The position numbers and the translations under genes were made by a program. A model generated the notes under the pieces. It was not told where the DNA came from and ran no database searches. It saw only the letters and a list, made by a program, of their open reading frames with translations. Of a stretch of DNA of 60,910 nucleotides, positions 17,729 to 26,427 are shown one piece after another. Within the stretch, counting starts at the first letter, position 1. Each line of letters starts with the position of its first letter. The stretch is from Caulobacteraceae bacterium (GTDB taxonomy: Bacteria > Pseudomonadota > Alphaproteobacteria > Caulobacterales > Caulobacteraceae), in contig CANJLH010000020.1 of assembly GCA_947475415.1 (NCBI GenBank), positions 1 through 60,910 on the forward strand, written 5' to 3'.

Positions 17729-18838
17729 TCACCAGCCCGGATACCGGTCCCAGAACCTCTTTGAAGAGGCGTTCACGTCTGACCAGTCGCCGCCATTCCA
17801 GGGTTCGCCGTCCGCGTTCGGTTCACCCCAGAAGATCCAGGCCGCATCGGCGGCGAGGGTCTCGATCACATCGGCGAGCTCAAGTTGTTCCAGCAGTCCC
17901 GGGGGGATCCAGGAGGGACCCAACGCCGCACCCATCACCTGGCCCACCAGCGTGCCGGTGGTGTCGCTGTCGCCGTCGATGTTGACCGCCAGCCGTAGCG
18001 CCTCGAATGGATCCGGCGCGGTGAGCACGCACCATAGCGCGATGGCCGCGGCCTCTTCGGCGATCCAGCCTTCGCCCAGCTGTGGCGGGACCTGGCGAGC
18101 CGGCCCATCGTTGGCCAGCTGGAACGCCTGGGCCAGTGCCGCATCCAGTTCCGGCGCCTGGCCACGGATGGGCCGCCACGCGATCAGGGCCGTTCCCCGA
18201 AGCGAGGGCCTCTGCCCCACCGCGTGGATCCAGGCCGCGAACCAGCCAGCCGACACCTGACCAGTGACATGTCCATGTGTCAGGCCCGCGACCTCGCAGG
18301 CCAGGCGGAAGGGACTTTTGTCCATCGCCAGGCCGATTGGCGCCACACGCATGATGCCGCCGGCGCCTTTGGAATCGTTAGCCGCCGGATCTCCCACCTT
18401 CCAACCCTTAGCCGCGAGCGCGCCGAGGCAGGTGTTTCCCGGCGCACGCCGGGAATTCAACGCCGGCAGCGTGCTCAGCCAACCGTCGATCTCGAAGTCC
18501 TGGGGCGGTTTGCCGCCTTGCGTCGCGTACCAGCGCAGATAGGCGCGATCGACCACTGCCGCCGGATTGCAGATTCCTTTGCAGCACCAGCGAACCTCCG
18601 CACGGATCAATCCCTCCAGGGTGAAGAGGGTCATCTGGGTATCGTCGGTGATCGCGCCCAGGCGGCCATATGCCGGCGCAAATCGGGCGATCCCCAGTGG
18701 ACCAAACTCGGCCAGGATCTCCTTTCGGCGCATGAACTCCACTGGCGCGCCCAGAGCGTCGCCCACGGCGCCGCCCAGGAGCAGGCCCCGAAGGCGATCC
18801 AGGTGTGTAAGGCTCCGATCGGAAAGGATCTGCGTCAA
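17729..18838 (-). CDS. ADP-ribosylglycohydrolase family protein
   Basis: About 369 residues with the DraG-like metal-binding landmarks: RGLLLGGAVGDALGAPVEF near the N-terminus, TDDTQMTL, GAGGIMRVAPIGL, LTHGHVTGQVSAGWFAAW and NIDGDSDTTGTLVGQVMGA, the last supplying the Asp ligands. Such enzymes remove ADP-ribose from proteins or other acceptors. TTG 18838 with GAGG eight bases upstream, directly after the preceding stop, is preferred; ATG 18901 would extend into the upstream gene. It is the second gene of an operon with the PD-(D/E)XK protein. Confidence 0.85.
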   Translation of the reverse strand: MTQILSDRSLTHLDRLRGLLLGGAVGDALGAPVEFMRRKEILAEFGPLGIARFAPAYGRLGAITDDTQMTLFTLEGLIRAEVRWCCKGICNPAAVVDRAYLRWYATQGGKPPQDFEIDGWLSTLPALNSRRAPGNTCLGALAAKGWKVGDPAANDSKGAGGIMRVAPIGLAMDKSPFRLACEVAGLTHGHVTGQVSAGWFAAWIHAVGQRPSLRGTALIAWRPIRGQAPELDAALAQAFQLANDGPARQVPPQLGEGWIAEEAAAIALWCVLTAPDPFEALRLAVNIDGDSDTTGTLVGQVMGAALGPSWIPPGLLEQLELADVIETLAADAAWIFWGEPNADGEPWNGGDWSDVNASSKRFWDRYPGW

Positions 18839-18848
18839 AGGGTTGGCC

Positions 18849-20075
18849 TCATACGGTCTCCGCAGGTTCAAGCGCCTGGCGCACCTCGTCGATGTAATCA
18901 CTGATCGCCTTTATCCAGACCGACTTGTTGTCCAGCAGAGCCGCGACCGGCACGTTCTGATCGCCCAACACCACCCGCCAGCTGGACTCCTTGGGCGTCT
19001 TCCGCACCGTCGCCCCGGGGACGGCCTGTGCAAGCTTGGCCTCATAGGTATGGCTGAGGTCTGGACGCCCGATGCCAAGCGCCGCGGCGTGAGCCCAGTC
19101 GGTGCCCAACCGCCCTTGCAGATCGATGAGTCCCAAATGAAATTCACGGCCGTCGGCGGCCTTCCATTTCAGGGACATGTTGCGCTTGATCTCCGGATAG
19201 ACTCCCAAGGGTTCGACCTCGGCGAGGAAGGCCTGCAGTCGATCCGGCAGACCTGGGTCGGCCGCCTTCAGGGCCTCATAGAAGGTCTCCGCCGATATGG
19301 TGGTGGGCCTGGCATTGGGCGAGGCGGGCGCAAGCTGCACCGGCTCGAACGCCACCCCCTGCTCCAGGCGCACCACCGCGCGCTCGATCTGCACCGTGCG
19401 CGCCAGGACCTTCGGCTGCACGAACACCTGCCCAGTTTCAGGCGCCCGCCACAGTGATATCTCCACCAAGCTCAAGGTGAAATGGAGACCCACGTGTCGC
19501 TGCAGGAAATCGGCGAGCTGCTCGGCGCTCTCCTGAATGCCGTCCCCAGCAATGATCAGCAGCAACCGGCCAAGCCGGAGATTGCGCGACACCGCGTCCA
19601 CGAACCGGGCCTCGTCAACGCTGTCGGCCTCCGACCCACTGACATGCCTGAAGAGATCAAGGGTAGGCTGCCGGCTGGCGATGCGCGCGGCCTTCTGCAG
19701 GTCTTCATAGCTCCAGCGTGAGAGATCCTTGGCGTAGTCCAGAACCTGGCCCACCACCTCGCGGCGGGCCTGCGGGTTGCGCCAGAGCTTGGCCTCCACC
19801 AGCACCACCCCGCCATCCGGTGTCAGTAGCAGATTGTCGACGAATCCGGAGGGCGTCGGCAACTCCATACAGATAGACACCAGCGGCGTCAGCGCCGGCT
19901 CGATCTGGTCGGCAGGCAGCAAGTTGGGATGCCGGTGGATCAGGAGCTGCAGCCAGAGCTCGTCATAGAGCGTCTCGCCGGGCCTCGAGCCCAGCGGCAG
20001 CCGTTCGAGCGCCGTGCAGCGCTGGTCCTCACCGCCCAGGGCGGTGACTACCATCGGTGTTGTGTGAGCTCTCAT
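18849..20075 (-). CDS. PD-(D/E)XK-motif protein of unknown function
   Basis: This 408-residue protein has a nuclease-like core: GFVDNLLLTPDGGVVLVEAKLWRNPQARREVVGQVLDYAKDL, where Asp80, Glu94-Ala-Lys96 and Gln110/Tyr114 fit the PD-(D/E)XK pattern. The following parts (ARFVDAVSRNLRLGRLLLIIAGDGI and VYPEIKRNMSLKWKAADGREFHLGLIDLQGRLGTDWAHAA) are not assigned. AGGAG lies five bases before the ATG. Upstream it is divergent from a controller-like XRE gene and downstream it is coupled to the ADP-ribosylglycohydrolase. A restriction or defence role is inference; it could also be a DNA-repair or host-interaction nuclease. Confidence 0.78.
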   Translation of the reverse strand: MRAHTTPMVVTALGGEDQRCTALERLPLGSRPGETLYDELWLQLLIHRHPNLLPADQIEPALTPLVSICMELPTPSGFVDNLLLTPDGGVVLVEAKLWRNPQARREVVGQVLDYAKDLSRWSYEDLQKAARIASRQPTLDLFRHVSGSEADSVDEARFVDAVSRNLRLGRLLLIIAGDGIQESAEQLADFLQRHVGLHFTLSLVEISLWRAPETGQVFVQPKVLARTVQIERAVVRLEQGVAFEPVQLAPASPNARPTTISAETFYEALKAADPGLPDRLQAFLAEVEPLGVYPEIKRNMSLKWKAADGREFHLGLIDLQGRLGTDWAHAAALGIGRPDLSHTYEAKLAQAVPGATVRKTPKESSWRVVLGDQNVPVAALLDNKSVWIKAISDYIDEVRQALEPAETV

Positions 20076-20099
20076 AGGTTCTCCTGACTCTGGCGTTTA

Positions 20100-20126
20100 T
20101 GACTTATAGTCTATGGGCTGAAGTCA
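20100..20126. promoter_or_regulatory. C-box-like operator in the divergent promoter
   Basis: TGACTTATAGTC (20100-20111) contains the GACT-nnn-AGTC box bound by restriction-modification controller proteins. After a four-base spacer a weaker half, GGCTGAAGTCA (20116-20126), follows. From memory this layout resembles the C.Esp1396I operator. It lies between the PD-(D/E)XK gene and the XRE gene and could control both. Confidence 0.6.
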
Positions 20127-20148
20127 AGGGCGCCTGCGCCATGCGCCC

Positions 20149-20358
20149 ATGGATGCGCGGGTGCGAGTCGGCCTCAACGTGCAGGCGCTTCGGCGGGCGC
20201 GTGGCCTCTCGCAGGAGGAGCTGGCCCATCGCGCCACCATGCATCAGACCTACCTCTCCGGCATCGAGCGCGGCCGTCGCAATCCGTCGGTTCTGGTGCT
20301 GGCCAGGCTCGCCCAAGCGCTGGAAGCGGACCTCGAGGACCTGACCCGCCGGCGCTGA
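20149..20358 (+). CDS. XRE-family regulator, controller (C) protein-like
   Basis: A 69-residue single-domain helix-turn-helix protein: VGLNVQALRRARGLSQEELAHRATMHQTYLSGIERGRRNPSVLVLARLAQALEADL. Size and the YLSGIERGRRNPS segment resemble C proteins of type II restriction-modification systems. The GACTTATAGTC palindrome lies 38 bases upstream, as expected for autoregulation. There is no strong ribosome site, which fits the leaderless or weakly translated C genes known elsewhere. It is transcribed away from the PD-(D/E)XK gene. Confidence 0.82.
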   Translation: MDARVRVGLNVQALRRARGLSQEELAHRATMHQTYLSGIERGRRNPSVLVLARLAQALEADLEDLTRRR

Positions 20359-20360
20359 GG

Positions 20361-20570
20361 TCATGGCGCCCTCCGGGCGCGGATCACCGCCAGCGCCGAG
20401 CCGAGCATCGTCACGTTGCCGCAGAGATCGATCACATGCGCCATGTGCCCCGGCGCGTCGGTCCGGGTGCAGGTCTCAAGCGCCTGCTCCAGCAGGGCGG
20501 TGATGGCTACCAGCAGGGCGTCTTGCGCCTGGCGCGCGGTGTCATCGTCTATGAGGGCGTTGGTCTGCAC
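20361..20570 (-). CDS. Small hypothetical protein
   Basis: A 69-residue helical protein from GTG 20570, ending two bases past the convergent XRE stop: VQTNALIDDDTARQAQDALLVAITALLEQALETCTRTDAPGHMAHVIDLCGNVTMLGSALAVIRARRAP. An AAGGAAG is 13 bases upstream, longer than ideal. The frame continues upstream to about 20702 with less protein-like residues. No family recognised; it may belong with the island. Confidence 0.45.
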   Translation of the reverse strand: MQTNALIDDDTARQAQDALLVAITALLEQALETCTRTDAPGHMAHVIDLCGNVTMLGSALAVIRARRAP

Positions 20571-20711
20571 GATTGCACCACCGCTTCCTTGCGGCGTGAA
20601 GTCCAGTCGTGGCGACCCGAGGCGCGGGTTACTTCCCCGTGACCCGTGATGGTCTGGCGGATACGCCGAGTTCCAGCTCGACTTCGGCGTCCGGGTGGAC
20701 ATCCTATCCTC

Positions 20712-21281
20712 ATGGCCCACACCTCGCTCTCCCATCCGCTGCAGATCGCCGCCGTGCGGCCCTGGACCGGCGCCGGCCGGATCGGCGTCACCTTCTGTCC
20801 TGGCAAGACCCAGGCCGAGGCCCTGACCGGCGCATGGGAGCGGGATCTCGCGCTGGATCTCGACGCTGTGCGCGAATGGGGCGCCAAGGCGGTGCTGACG
20901 CTGCTTGAGGACCATGAGATTGTTACACTTGGCGTCCGGTCCCTGAGCGCCGAGGTGCGGGCGCGGGGCCTGATGTGGTTCCATGCTCCGATCGCCGATT
21001 ACGGCACGCCCGACGCGGCCTTCGAGGCGAGCTGGCGCGACATCGGTCAGGCGCTAAGGACCCTGCTCGCCGACGACGCCGATATCGTGATCCACTGCAA
21101 GGGTTGACTGGGACGCGCGGGCATGATCGCCGCACGGCTGCTGGTGGAGATGGGCATGCCGGCGGCGCAGGCGATCGCGCAGGTTCGCGCTGTGCGGCCA
21201 GGGGCCATCGAGACCCAGGCGCAGGAACGTCATGTGCAAACGCACCAAGCGCTGGGCGATGCACGAGTGGCCCGGAAATGA
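20712..21281 (+). pseudogene. Dual-specificity (CDKN3-like) protein phosphatase, nonsense mutation in the P-loop
   Basis: The frame reads MAHTSLSHPLQIAAVRPWTGAGRIGVTFCPG ... RARGLMWFHAPIADYGTP ... ADIVIHCKG, then TGA (21105-21107), then LGRAGMIAARLLVEMGMPAAQAIAQVRAVRPGAIETQAQERHV to a stop at 21279-21281. The expected active site is HCKGGLGRAG (C-x5-R); one base change, GGA to TGA, removes the second Gly codon. The downstream half is otherwise intact in frame, so the loss is recent, or it is a sequencing error. Without the Arg the product cannot be an active phosphatase. Confidence 0.8.
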
Positions 21282-21654
21282 AGCGTGCCCCGCGCGACCA
21301 CTAGGCATCGGCTGTCGGGCGGTATCGGAATTTGATCTCAAGGGCGCCGATCAGGCGTGCCGGCGGGTTGCCCAGTGCGGGCCGATGGAACGACATGATA
21401 AAGCCTGTCATCCACGCCTAAGCCGGATTGCCGGAAATTGGACATGCCACGCCAGCTCTGAATCGCCAACTTGGTTCGAATTTGGCAAGCCCCAGTCGGC
21501 CCCGCCCAAACAGGAAACTATTCCACTAGTGCATTGCGCCTGCGCATCCTGCGTGCCAACTTGAAGCGTTCGTGCGCCCAGAACAACAGACGAAAGCGCG
21601 CCCCTGCGCTGCGCACTCCGCGCGCCGGGACCCGGGAACCGACGGGAGGAATCC
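21282..21654. other. Upstream region of the double ligand-binding protein operon
   Basis: These 373 bases hold no convincing gene. Features seen are an inverted repeat CTTG...CAAG around GTTCGAATTTGG (21471-21490) and ACTAGTGCATTGCG at 21525-21538, which recurs with two mismatches before the next paralogue. The promoter of the 21655 gene should lie here, and also the right border of the island. Confidence 0.5.
21525..21538. promoter_or_regulatory. Candidate operator ACTAGTGCATTGCG (site 1)
   Basis: The 14-mer matches ACTAGTGCCTCGCG at 24009-24022 at 12 of 14 positions. Both copies precede the two paralogous double-domain genes, so a common regulator, perhaps the adjacent double GntR protein, may bind here. 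Confidence 0.45.
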
Positions 21655-23979
21655 TTGAGCGACGTGCCCTACCGCATCGGCGTGTGCATGGACTGGAACA
21701 CGTCGCCGGAGGTGCTAGCAGACTTCTACGGCAGCATCCGTCTCGCCTGCGACGAAGGCTTCGACGCGGGTCTGATCAAGCGCCCCGTGGAGCTGGTGGT
21801 CAGTAAGGTCAAGGGTCCCATGGCCGGGCTCAATTCCGATGTTCTCCGCGCCTATAAGCAACTGGCCTATGAGGAGAACGTCCTCGCGATCCTGGGACCG
21901 GTGGTCACCGAGGCGAATCTGGCCCTGGCCGAGGAGGTCACCCGCGCCCGCGTCCCAACGATTTCCTTCTGCGCGACGCTGGATTGGGCGGGTCCCTATG
22001 CCTACGCCCTGCCCAACGGCGCCTTCGTGGACGAGGCGCCGCTACTGGCGGCCTACATCGCCAAGCAGGGCTGGACGAAGGTTGGCGTCTCGTTGGAAAG
22101 CGGCACGATCGGCGACGAATTCTATGCGGCGTTTCGCCAGGCGGCGGCGCTGTACGGTCTGGACATCGTCAGCGCCCAGACGGTCGGCCTGTACAAGATG
22201 ATGCAACCAGTCCGGCCACAGCTTGAGGCGATCAAGGCGGCCGGCGCCCAGTGCCTGCTGGCGCTCTCCGGCTATGGCGCGGTGCGTTACGTCATCGAAG
22301 AAGTCCGCAAGATGCGCGAGGAGGGCCTGTGGGACCTTCCGTGCCTCAAGAACCTCTATCCCGCCGAAGGCTGGATCGGGCTGCACCAGGTCCATCCCGG
22401 CAATCCGGTCTACAGCGCCATGCTGGATCGCTTCGAGGCCCGCCACGGACGGCGCCCCACCCACGCCTACGTGCCGCTCGGCTATGACCACGGCCAGGTG
22501 GTGGTCGAAGCGCTCGGCACGATGAAGCCGCCTTCACCCCAGGGGTTCAAGGCGGCGCTGGAGCGCGTGCGGATGGCGCCGGCGGCGATCGGCGCGCCCG
22601 GCACGAAGATCAGCTTCGGATCGTATGACCAGCGCGGCTACAAGGGCGAATACATCGTCTTCGGCACGATCAGGGACGGCAAGGAAGAGGTCCTCGATAT
22701 CCGCTGGGCGGATATTCTGAAGACCCCCGCCGAAGTGTTGAAGAAGCCGCCCAAGATCGCGCCGATGGCGATGTCCGCGCCGGGCGGCGCCCGTGGCGTG
22801 GCCGCGCTGGCCCCCGAGCCGGCGACGCCGTACCGGGTCGGCGTCTGTCAGGACTTCATCGGCCGCATCCATCCGCGTGTGGATACCTTCTTCAATGGCG
22901 CGCGCCTGGCGTTCGAGGAAGCCTACGAATTGGGTGTCCTGGACAGGCCGGTGGAGTTGGTCATCCGCGAACAGGATTCCACCGGCTCGCTGCTGGAGCC
23001 CCACGTCTCCGCGCAGGACTGGCGCAAGCTGGCCCTCGAAGATGACTGTCTGGCGATCATCGGGCCCCACTGGACCGATGTCTGCCTGGTCGTGCGAGAG
23101 GACGTCGAGCGCTACAAGGTCCCCACCATCTCCCATTGCGCCACGCTGGAGTTCAAGGGCGAGTACTGCTTCGCCGCCCCGAACGGCACCTTCATGGACG
23201 AGACCTTCCTGATCGCTCAGCACCTGATGCGCCGCGGCGCCCGGAGCGTCGGCGTGGTCCGCGAGGACAATCCCATCGGCGACGAGTACTACGCCTTCTT
23301 CCGCCGGCATTGCCGCCGGCTCGGCCTGAGCGTCGCCAGCGACCAGATCGTCACCGGCGAGCCTGTGCCCGGCGAGGGCGCGGTCGCCGAGATGGAGCGT
23401 GCGCTGCAGGCGATCCGCGCGTCGGGCGCCGAGTCCGTCGCCCACATGGGCCTGGGCCGGACCTTCCCGCTGATTTGCCGCGCCATGATGCCCCTGGTGA
23501 AGGACGGCTGGGACGTTCCACGCGTCGGCATCACCGTCTGGGTCAACATGAGCGGGATGACCCATTCGCCGACCCCCTGGAACAAGGACATCGACAAGGC
23601 GCCGCTAGAGGGCTGGGTGGCCATCGATCTGCCGCACGAGCGCAACCAGCGATTCCTGGGCTTCCTCGACCGCTACGCGCAGCGGTTCGGCCAGCGCGTG
23701 TTCAACTGCTACCCAGCCCACATGTACGACATGGCCTGGACCCTCGCGATCGCCATCTCGCGCGCCCGGCCGGTGACGCCGGCTGGCGTCAAGACGGCGC
23801 TGGAAGGCGTCCGCATGCTGCCGACGACCATGGGCAGCCCAGGCACGGTGATGAGCTTCGGCCCCTACGACCACCGCGGCTACAAGGGCGCGGAGTACCT
23901 GGTCCTGCGCACTATGAAGGACGGGGTCGAAGGCTTGGTCGAGGACGTCTGGCCCAGCGCCGCGGCGCTTCCGGCCTGA
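21655..23979 (+). CDS. Tandem-duplicated periplasmic-binding-fold (LivK/AmiC type) protein without signal peptide
   Basis: This 774-residue protein consists of two complete Peripla_BP_6-like domains (about 5-375 and 390-765). Each starts with a YRxGVCxDx strand and repeats the same landmarks: LGPVVTEAN/IGPHWTDVC, VPTIS(F/H)CATL, YALPNGAFVDE/FAAPNGTFMDE, IGDE(F/Y)YA, and a closing SFGxYDxRGYKG. No signal peptide precedes domain 1, so the protein should stay in the cytoplasm, like AmiC, rather than serve an ABC importer; no permease or ATPase genes are present. TTG start with GGGAGGA upstream. Likely a ligand sensor or carrier. Confidence 0.85.
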   Translation: MSDVPYRIGVCMDWNTSPEVLADFYGSIRLACDEGFDAGLIKRPVELVVSKVKGPMAGLNSDVLRAYKQLAYEENVLAILGPVVTEANLALAEEVTRARVPTISFCATLDWAGPYAYALPNGAFVDEAPLLAAYIAKQGWTKVGVSLESGTIGDEFYAAFRQAAALYGLDIVSAQTVGLYKMMQPVRPQLEAIKAAGAQCLLALSGYGAVRYVIEEVRKMREEGLWDLPCLKNLYPAEGWIGLHQVHPGNPVYSAMLDRFEARHGRRPTHAYVPLGYDHGQVVVEALGTMKPPSPQGFKAALERVRMAPAAIGAPGTKISFGSYDQRGYKGEYIVFGTIRDGKEEVLDIRWADILKTPAEVLKKPPKIAPMAMSAPGGARGVAALAPEPATPYRVGVCQDFIGRIHPRVDTFFNGARLAFEEAYELGVLDRPVELVIREQDSTGSLLEPHVSAQDWRKLALEDDCLAIIGPHWTDVCLVVREDVERYKVPTISHCATLEFKGEYCFAAPNGTFMDETFLIAQHLMRRGARSVGVVREDNPIGDEYYAFFRRHCRRLGLSVASDQIVTGEPVPGEGAVAEMERALQAIRASGAESVAHMGLGRTFPLICRAMMPLVKDGWDVPRVGITVWVNMSGMTHSPTPWNKDIDKAPLEGWVAIDLPHERNQRFLGFLDRYAQRFGQRVFNCYPAHMYDMAWTLAIAISRARPVTPAGVKTALEGVRMLPTTMGSPGTVMSFGPYDHRGYKGAEYLVLRTMKDGVEGLVEDVWPSAAALPA

Positions 23980-24008
23980 CGATTATGCCGCGCAGCGACC
24001 TTCATTAT

Positions 24009-24022
24009 ACTAGTGCCTCGCG
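24009..24022. promoter_or_regulatory. Candidate operator ACTAGTGCCTCGCG (site 2)
   Basis: Second copy of the motif at 21525-21538, here 20 bases before the ATG of the second double-domain gene. It overlaps a possible -10 box TATACT (24006-24011), so binding would probably repress; no clear -35 is seen. Confidence 0.45.
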
Positions 24023-24041
24023 ATAACCCGCCAAGGATGGA

Positions 24042-26420
24042 ATGGGGACAGACATGACGGACACCGGCGCCTTCACCGCGCGACAGCGCGCGCCGTTCAA
24101 GATCGGGGTCTGCATGGAGTTCGCCGGCGGCACCCGGGTGATCCGCGATTTCTACGACGCGATCCAGCTCGTCTGTGACGAACACCATCAGTCGGGCGCC
24201 CTCGACCGGCCGGTGGATCTGGTCATCCGCGAGGTGCACGGACCGATGACCGGGACCGATCCGGTCGTGCTTGCGGCCTGGCGGGAACTGGCCAACGACG
24301 AGGACTGCCTGGCGATCATCGGGCCCGAGGTGACCGAGGCGAATCTGGCGATCGTCGACGAGGTCAACGCCGTGGGCGTTCCGACCCTCTCGTTCTGCGC
24401 CACCCTGGACTGGGCCGGCCCCTATGCCTTCGCCCTGCCGAACGGCTGCTTCCCCGACGAGTCCAACCTGCTGGCGGCCTATCTCGCCGCGCAGGGGTTC
24501 CGACGGGTCGGCGTCTTCCACGAGGAAGGGATCATCGGCGACGAGTTCTTCGGCGAGTTCCGCGCCGCGGCGCGGCGCTACGGGCTGCAGATCGTTTCCG
24601 ATCACGTGATCGGCCTGTTCAACACCCAGGCCCCCGTCTACCCGCAGCTGATGGCCGTGCACGCCGCCGAGGCGGACTGCGTCGTGGTGTTCTCGGCCTA
24701 CGGCGCCCTCGCGCCGGTGCGCGCGGCGCTCGCTAAGGCGAAGGCGGAGCTGGGCTGGGATCCGCCGAAGTTCCAGAACATGACCTGGGTGGGCCTCACC
24801 GCCTTCGGGACGACCGGCGACTACGACGCCAAGACGCTGCTCGCGGAATGCGAGGGCTGGTACGGCCTGGACCAGATCCACGAGGGCAACACCCACTTCC
24901 AGGCCATGCTCGACCGGTTCGAGGCGCGGCACGGCCGCCGCCCGTTCCATTGCTACACCGCGCTGGGCTTCGACCACGGGCTGGTCATCGCGGACACCCT
25001 GGCCCGCATGCGCGAGCCTTCGCCCAAGGGCTTCAAGCACGCCCTCGAGCGGCTGCGGATGCAGCCGGCCTGCATCGGCGCACCGGGCAACACGATCAGC
25101 TTCGGCGCGCACGACAACCGCGGCTACAAGGGCCAATACGTGGTGATGCGCACCGTCCAGAATGGCCGGGAGCAGATCGTCGACGTCGACCTCGGCTCAC
25201 TGCTGCCCACCGCACCGCGCCGCATTGGCTTCGAGAACGCCCAGCCGGGGTCGACGCTGGTGAGCAGCAACGCGCGGGGTCCGCGCACGCCGCACCGCAT
25301 CGGCGTCCTGCAGGACTGGGCCCTGTGGGCGCCGGTCAAGGACTGGTACGCTGGCCTGCAACTGGCCTTCGAGGAGGCCTTCGACTGCGGTGTCCTCGAC
25401 CGGCCCATCGACCTGGTGATCCGCGAGATCGAAGGTCCCCCCGACGGGCCGTCCGGGGGCGTCGTCAAGGCCTGGCGGGAGCTGGCGCACCAGGAGAACG
25501 TGCTGGCGATCGTCGGTCCGCACATCACCGACATGGCGATCATCATGCGCGACATCGTCGAGGCCGAGAAGGTGCCGACGATCTCGCACACCGCGACTTT
25601 CAACTTCGGCGGCGAATACTGTTTCCTTACCCCCAACGGCACCTTCGCCGACGAGACCTTCCTGATCGCCAGCCACCTGGCCAGGCGCGGCGTGAAGTCG
25701 GTGGGGGTCGTCCGCGAGGACAACCCGATCGGTGACGAGTACTTCAGCTACTTTCGCCAACACGTCAGGCGGCTGGGGATCTCGGTGGCCAGCGACCAGA
25801 TCGTTCCGCCCCGTATCGAGGCCGCCGGAGCGCTCGATACGCTGAAGGCGATCCGCGCCTCCGGGGCGGATGGGATCGCCCACCTGGGCTACGGCCTGTC
25901 GTTCTTCTCGGTGCTGGAAGCCAAGAAGAAGATGATCGAGGCGGAAGGCTGGGACGTCCCGCGCGCCACCATCACCACCTGGGTGCTGGCCACCGGCCTC
26001 AGCGAGAAGCGCGGCAGCCCCGTCCTGATGAACCTGCCGATGCCGGTCGAGCTGCTCGAGGGCTGGGTCGGGGTCGACCTGCCGCACGAGGGCAACCCCG
26101 TCTTCACCGGCTTCATGGAGCGCTACGTCGCCCGCTTCGGCGGCGAACGGCCGTTCAACTGCTATCCGGCGCACTTCTACGACATCGGCCGCGTGCTCGC
26201 CGAAGGCATCGCCCGGGCCCGGCCGGTCACTCCGGCGGGCGTGAAGCGCGGGTTGGAGCAGGTGCGCATGGTGCCCGCCGCCATGGGCGGGCCGGGCACT
26301 GTCCTGGGTTTCGCCCCCTACGACCACCGCGGCTACAAGGGCCCGGACTACCTGGTCTTGCGTGGCGTGAAGGGCGAGGTCGAAGGCTTGGCGGAAGACC
26401 TGTTCGGCGTGGGGAGGTGA
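24042..26420 (+). CDS. Second tandem-duplicated periplasmic-binding-fold protein, no signal peptide
   Basis: A 792-residue paralogue of the preceding gene with the same two-domain build (about 17-395 and 410-785): FKIGVCMEF, VIREVHGPMTGTD, IIGPEVTEANLAIVDEV, VPTLSFCATLDWAGPYAFALPNGCFPDE, then HRIGVLQDW, VPTISHTATFNFGGEYCFLTPNGTFADE and GFAPYDHRGYKGPDYLVLR. Again there is no signal peptide. The second domains of the two proteins are very alike (VREDNPIGDEY is shared), so the pair arose by duplication of an already doubled gene. ATG 24042 follows AAGGATGGA; ATG 24054 is an alternative. Ligand unknown; context suggests an acidic or CoA-linked catabolic intermediate. Confidence 0.85.
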   Translation: MGTDMTDTGAFTARQRAPFKIGVCMEFAGGTRVIRDFYDAIQLVCDEHHQSGALDRPVDLVIREVHGPMTGTDPVVLAAWRELANDEDCLAIIGPEVTEANLAIVDEVNAVGVPTLSFCATLDWAGPYAFALPNGCFPDESNLLAAYLAAQGFRRVGVFHEEGIIGDEFFGEFRAAARRYGLQIVSDHVIGLFNTQAPVYPQLMAVHAAEADCVVVFSAYGALAPVRAALAKAKAELGWDPPKFQNMTWVGLTAFGTTGDYDAKTLLAECEGWYGLDQIHEGNTHFQAMLDRFEARHGRRPFHCYTALGFDHGLVIADTLARMREPSPKGFKHALERLRMQPACIGAPGNTISFGAHDNRGYKGQYVVMRTVQNGREQIVDVDLGSLLPTAPRRIGFENAQPGSTLVSSNARGPRTPHRIGVLQDWALWAPVKDWYAGLQLAFEEAFDCGVLDRPIDLVIREIEGPPDGPSGGVVKAWRELAHQENVLAIVGPHITDMAIIMRDIVEAEKVPTISHTATFNFGGEYCFLTPNGTFADETFLIASHLARRGVKSVGVVREDNPIGDEYFSYFRQHVRRLGISVASDQIVPPRIEAAGALDTLKAIRASGADGIAHLGYGLSFFSVLEAKKKMIEAEGWDVPRATITTWVLATGLSEKRGSPVLMNLPMPVELLEGWVGVDLPHEGNPVFTGFMERYVARFGGERPFNCYPAHFYDIGRVLAEGIARARPVTPAGVKRGLEQVRMVPAAMGGPGTVLGFAPYDHRGYKGPDYLVLRGVKGEVEGLAEDLFGVGR

Positions 26421-26427
26421 GCCGGCC

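Noticed and set aside
10986..21481. GGTTCGAAT present in the tRNA-Ser T-arm (10986-10994) and again at 21473-21481 as a possible att pair
   Set aside because: Only nine bases match and the flanks differ. Serine recombinases also do not usually target tRNA ends, so chance is as likely.
23136..24026. 296-codon frame inside the first double ligand-binding gene, and a 295-codon one at 24848-25735
   Set aside because: Arg/Pro/Gly-rich shadow frames of clearly coding genes.
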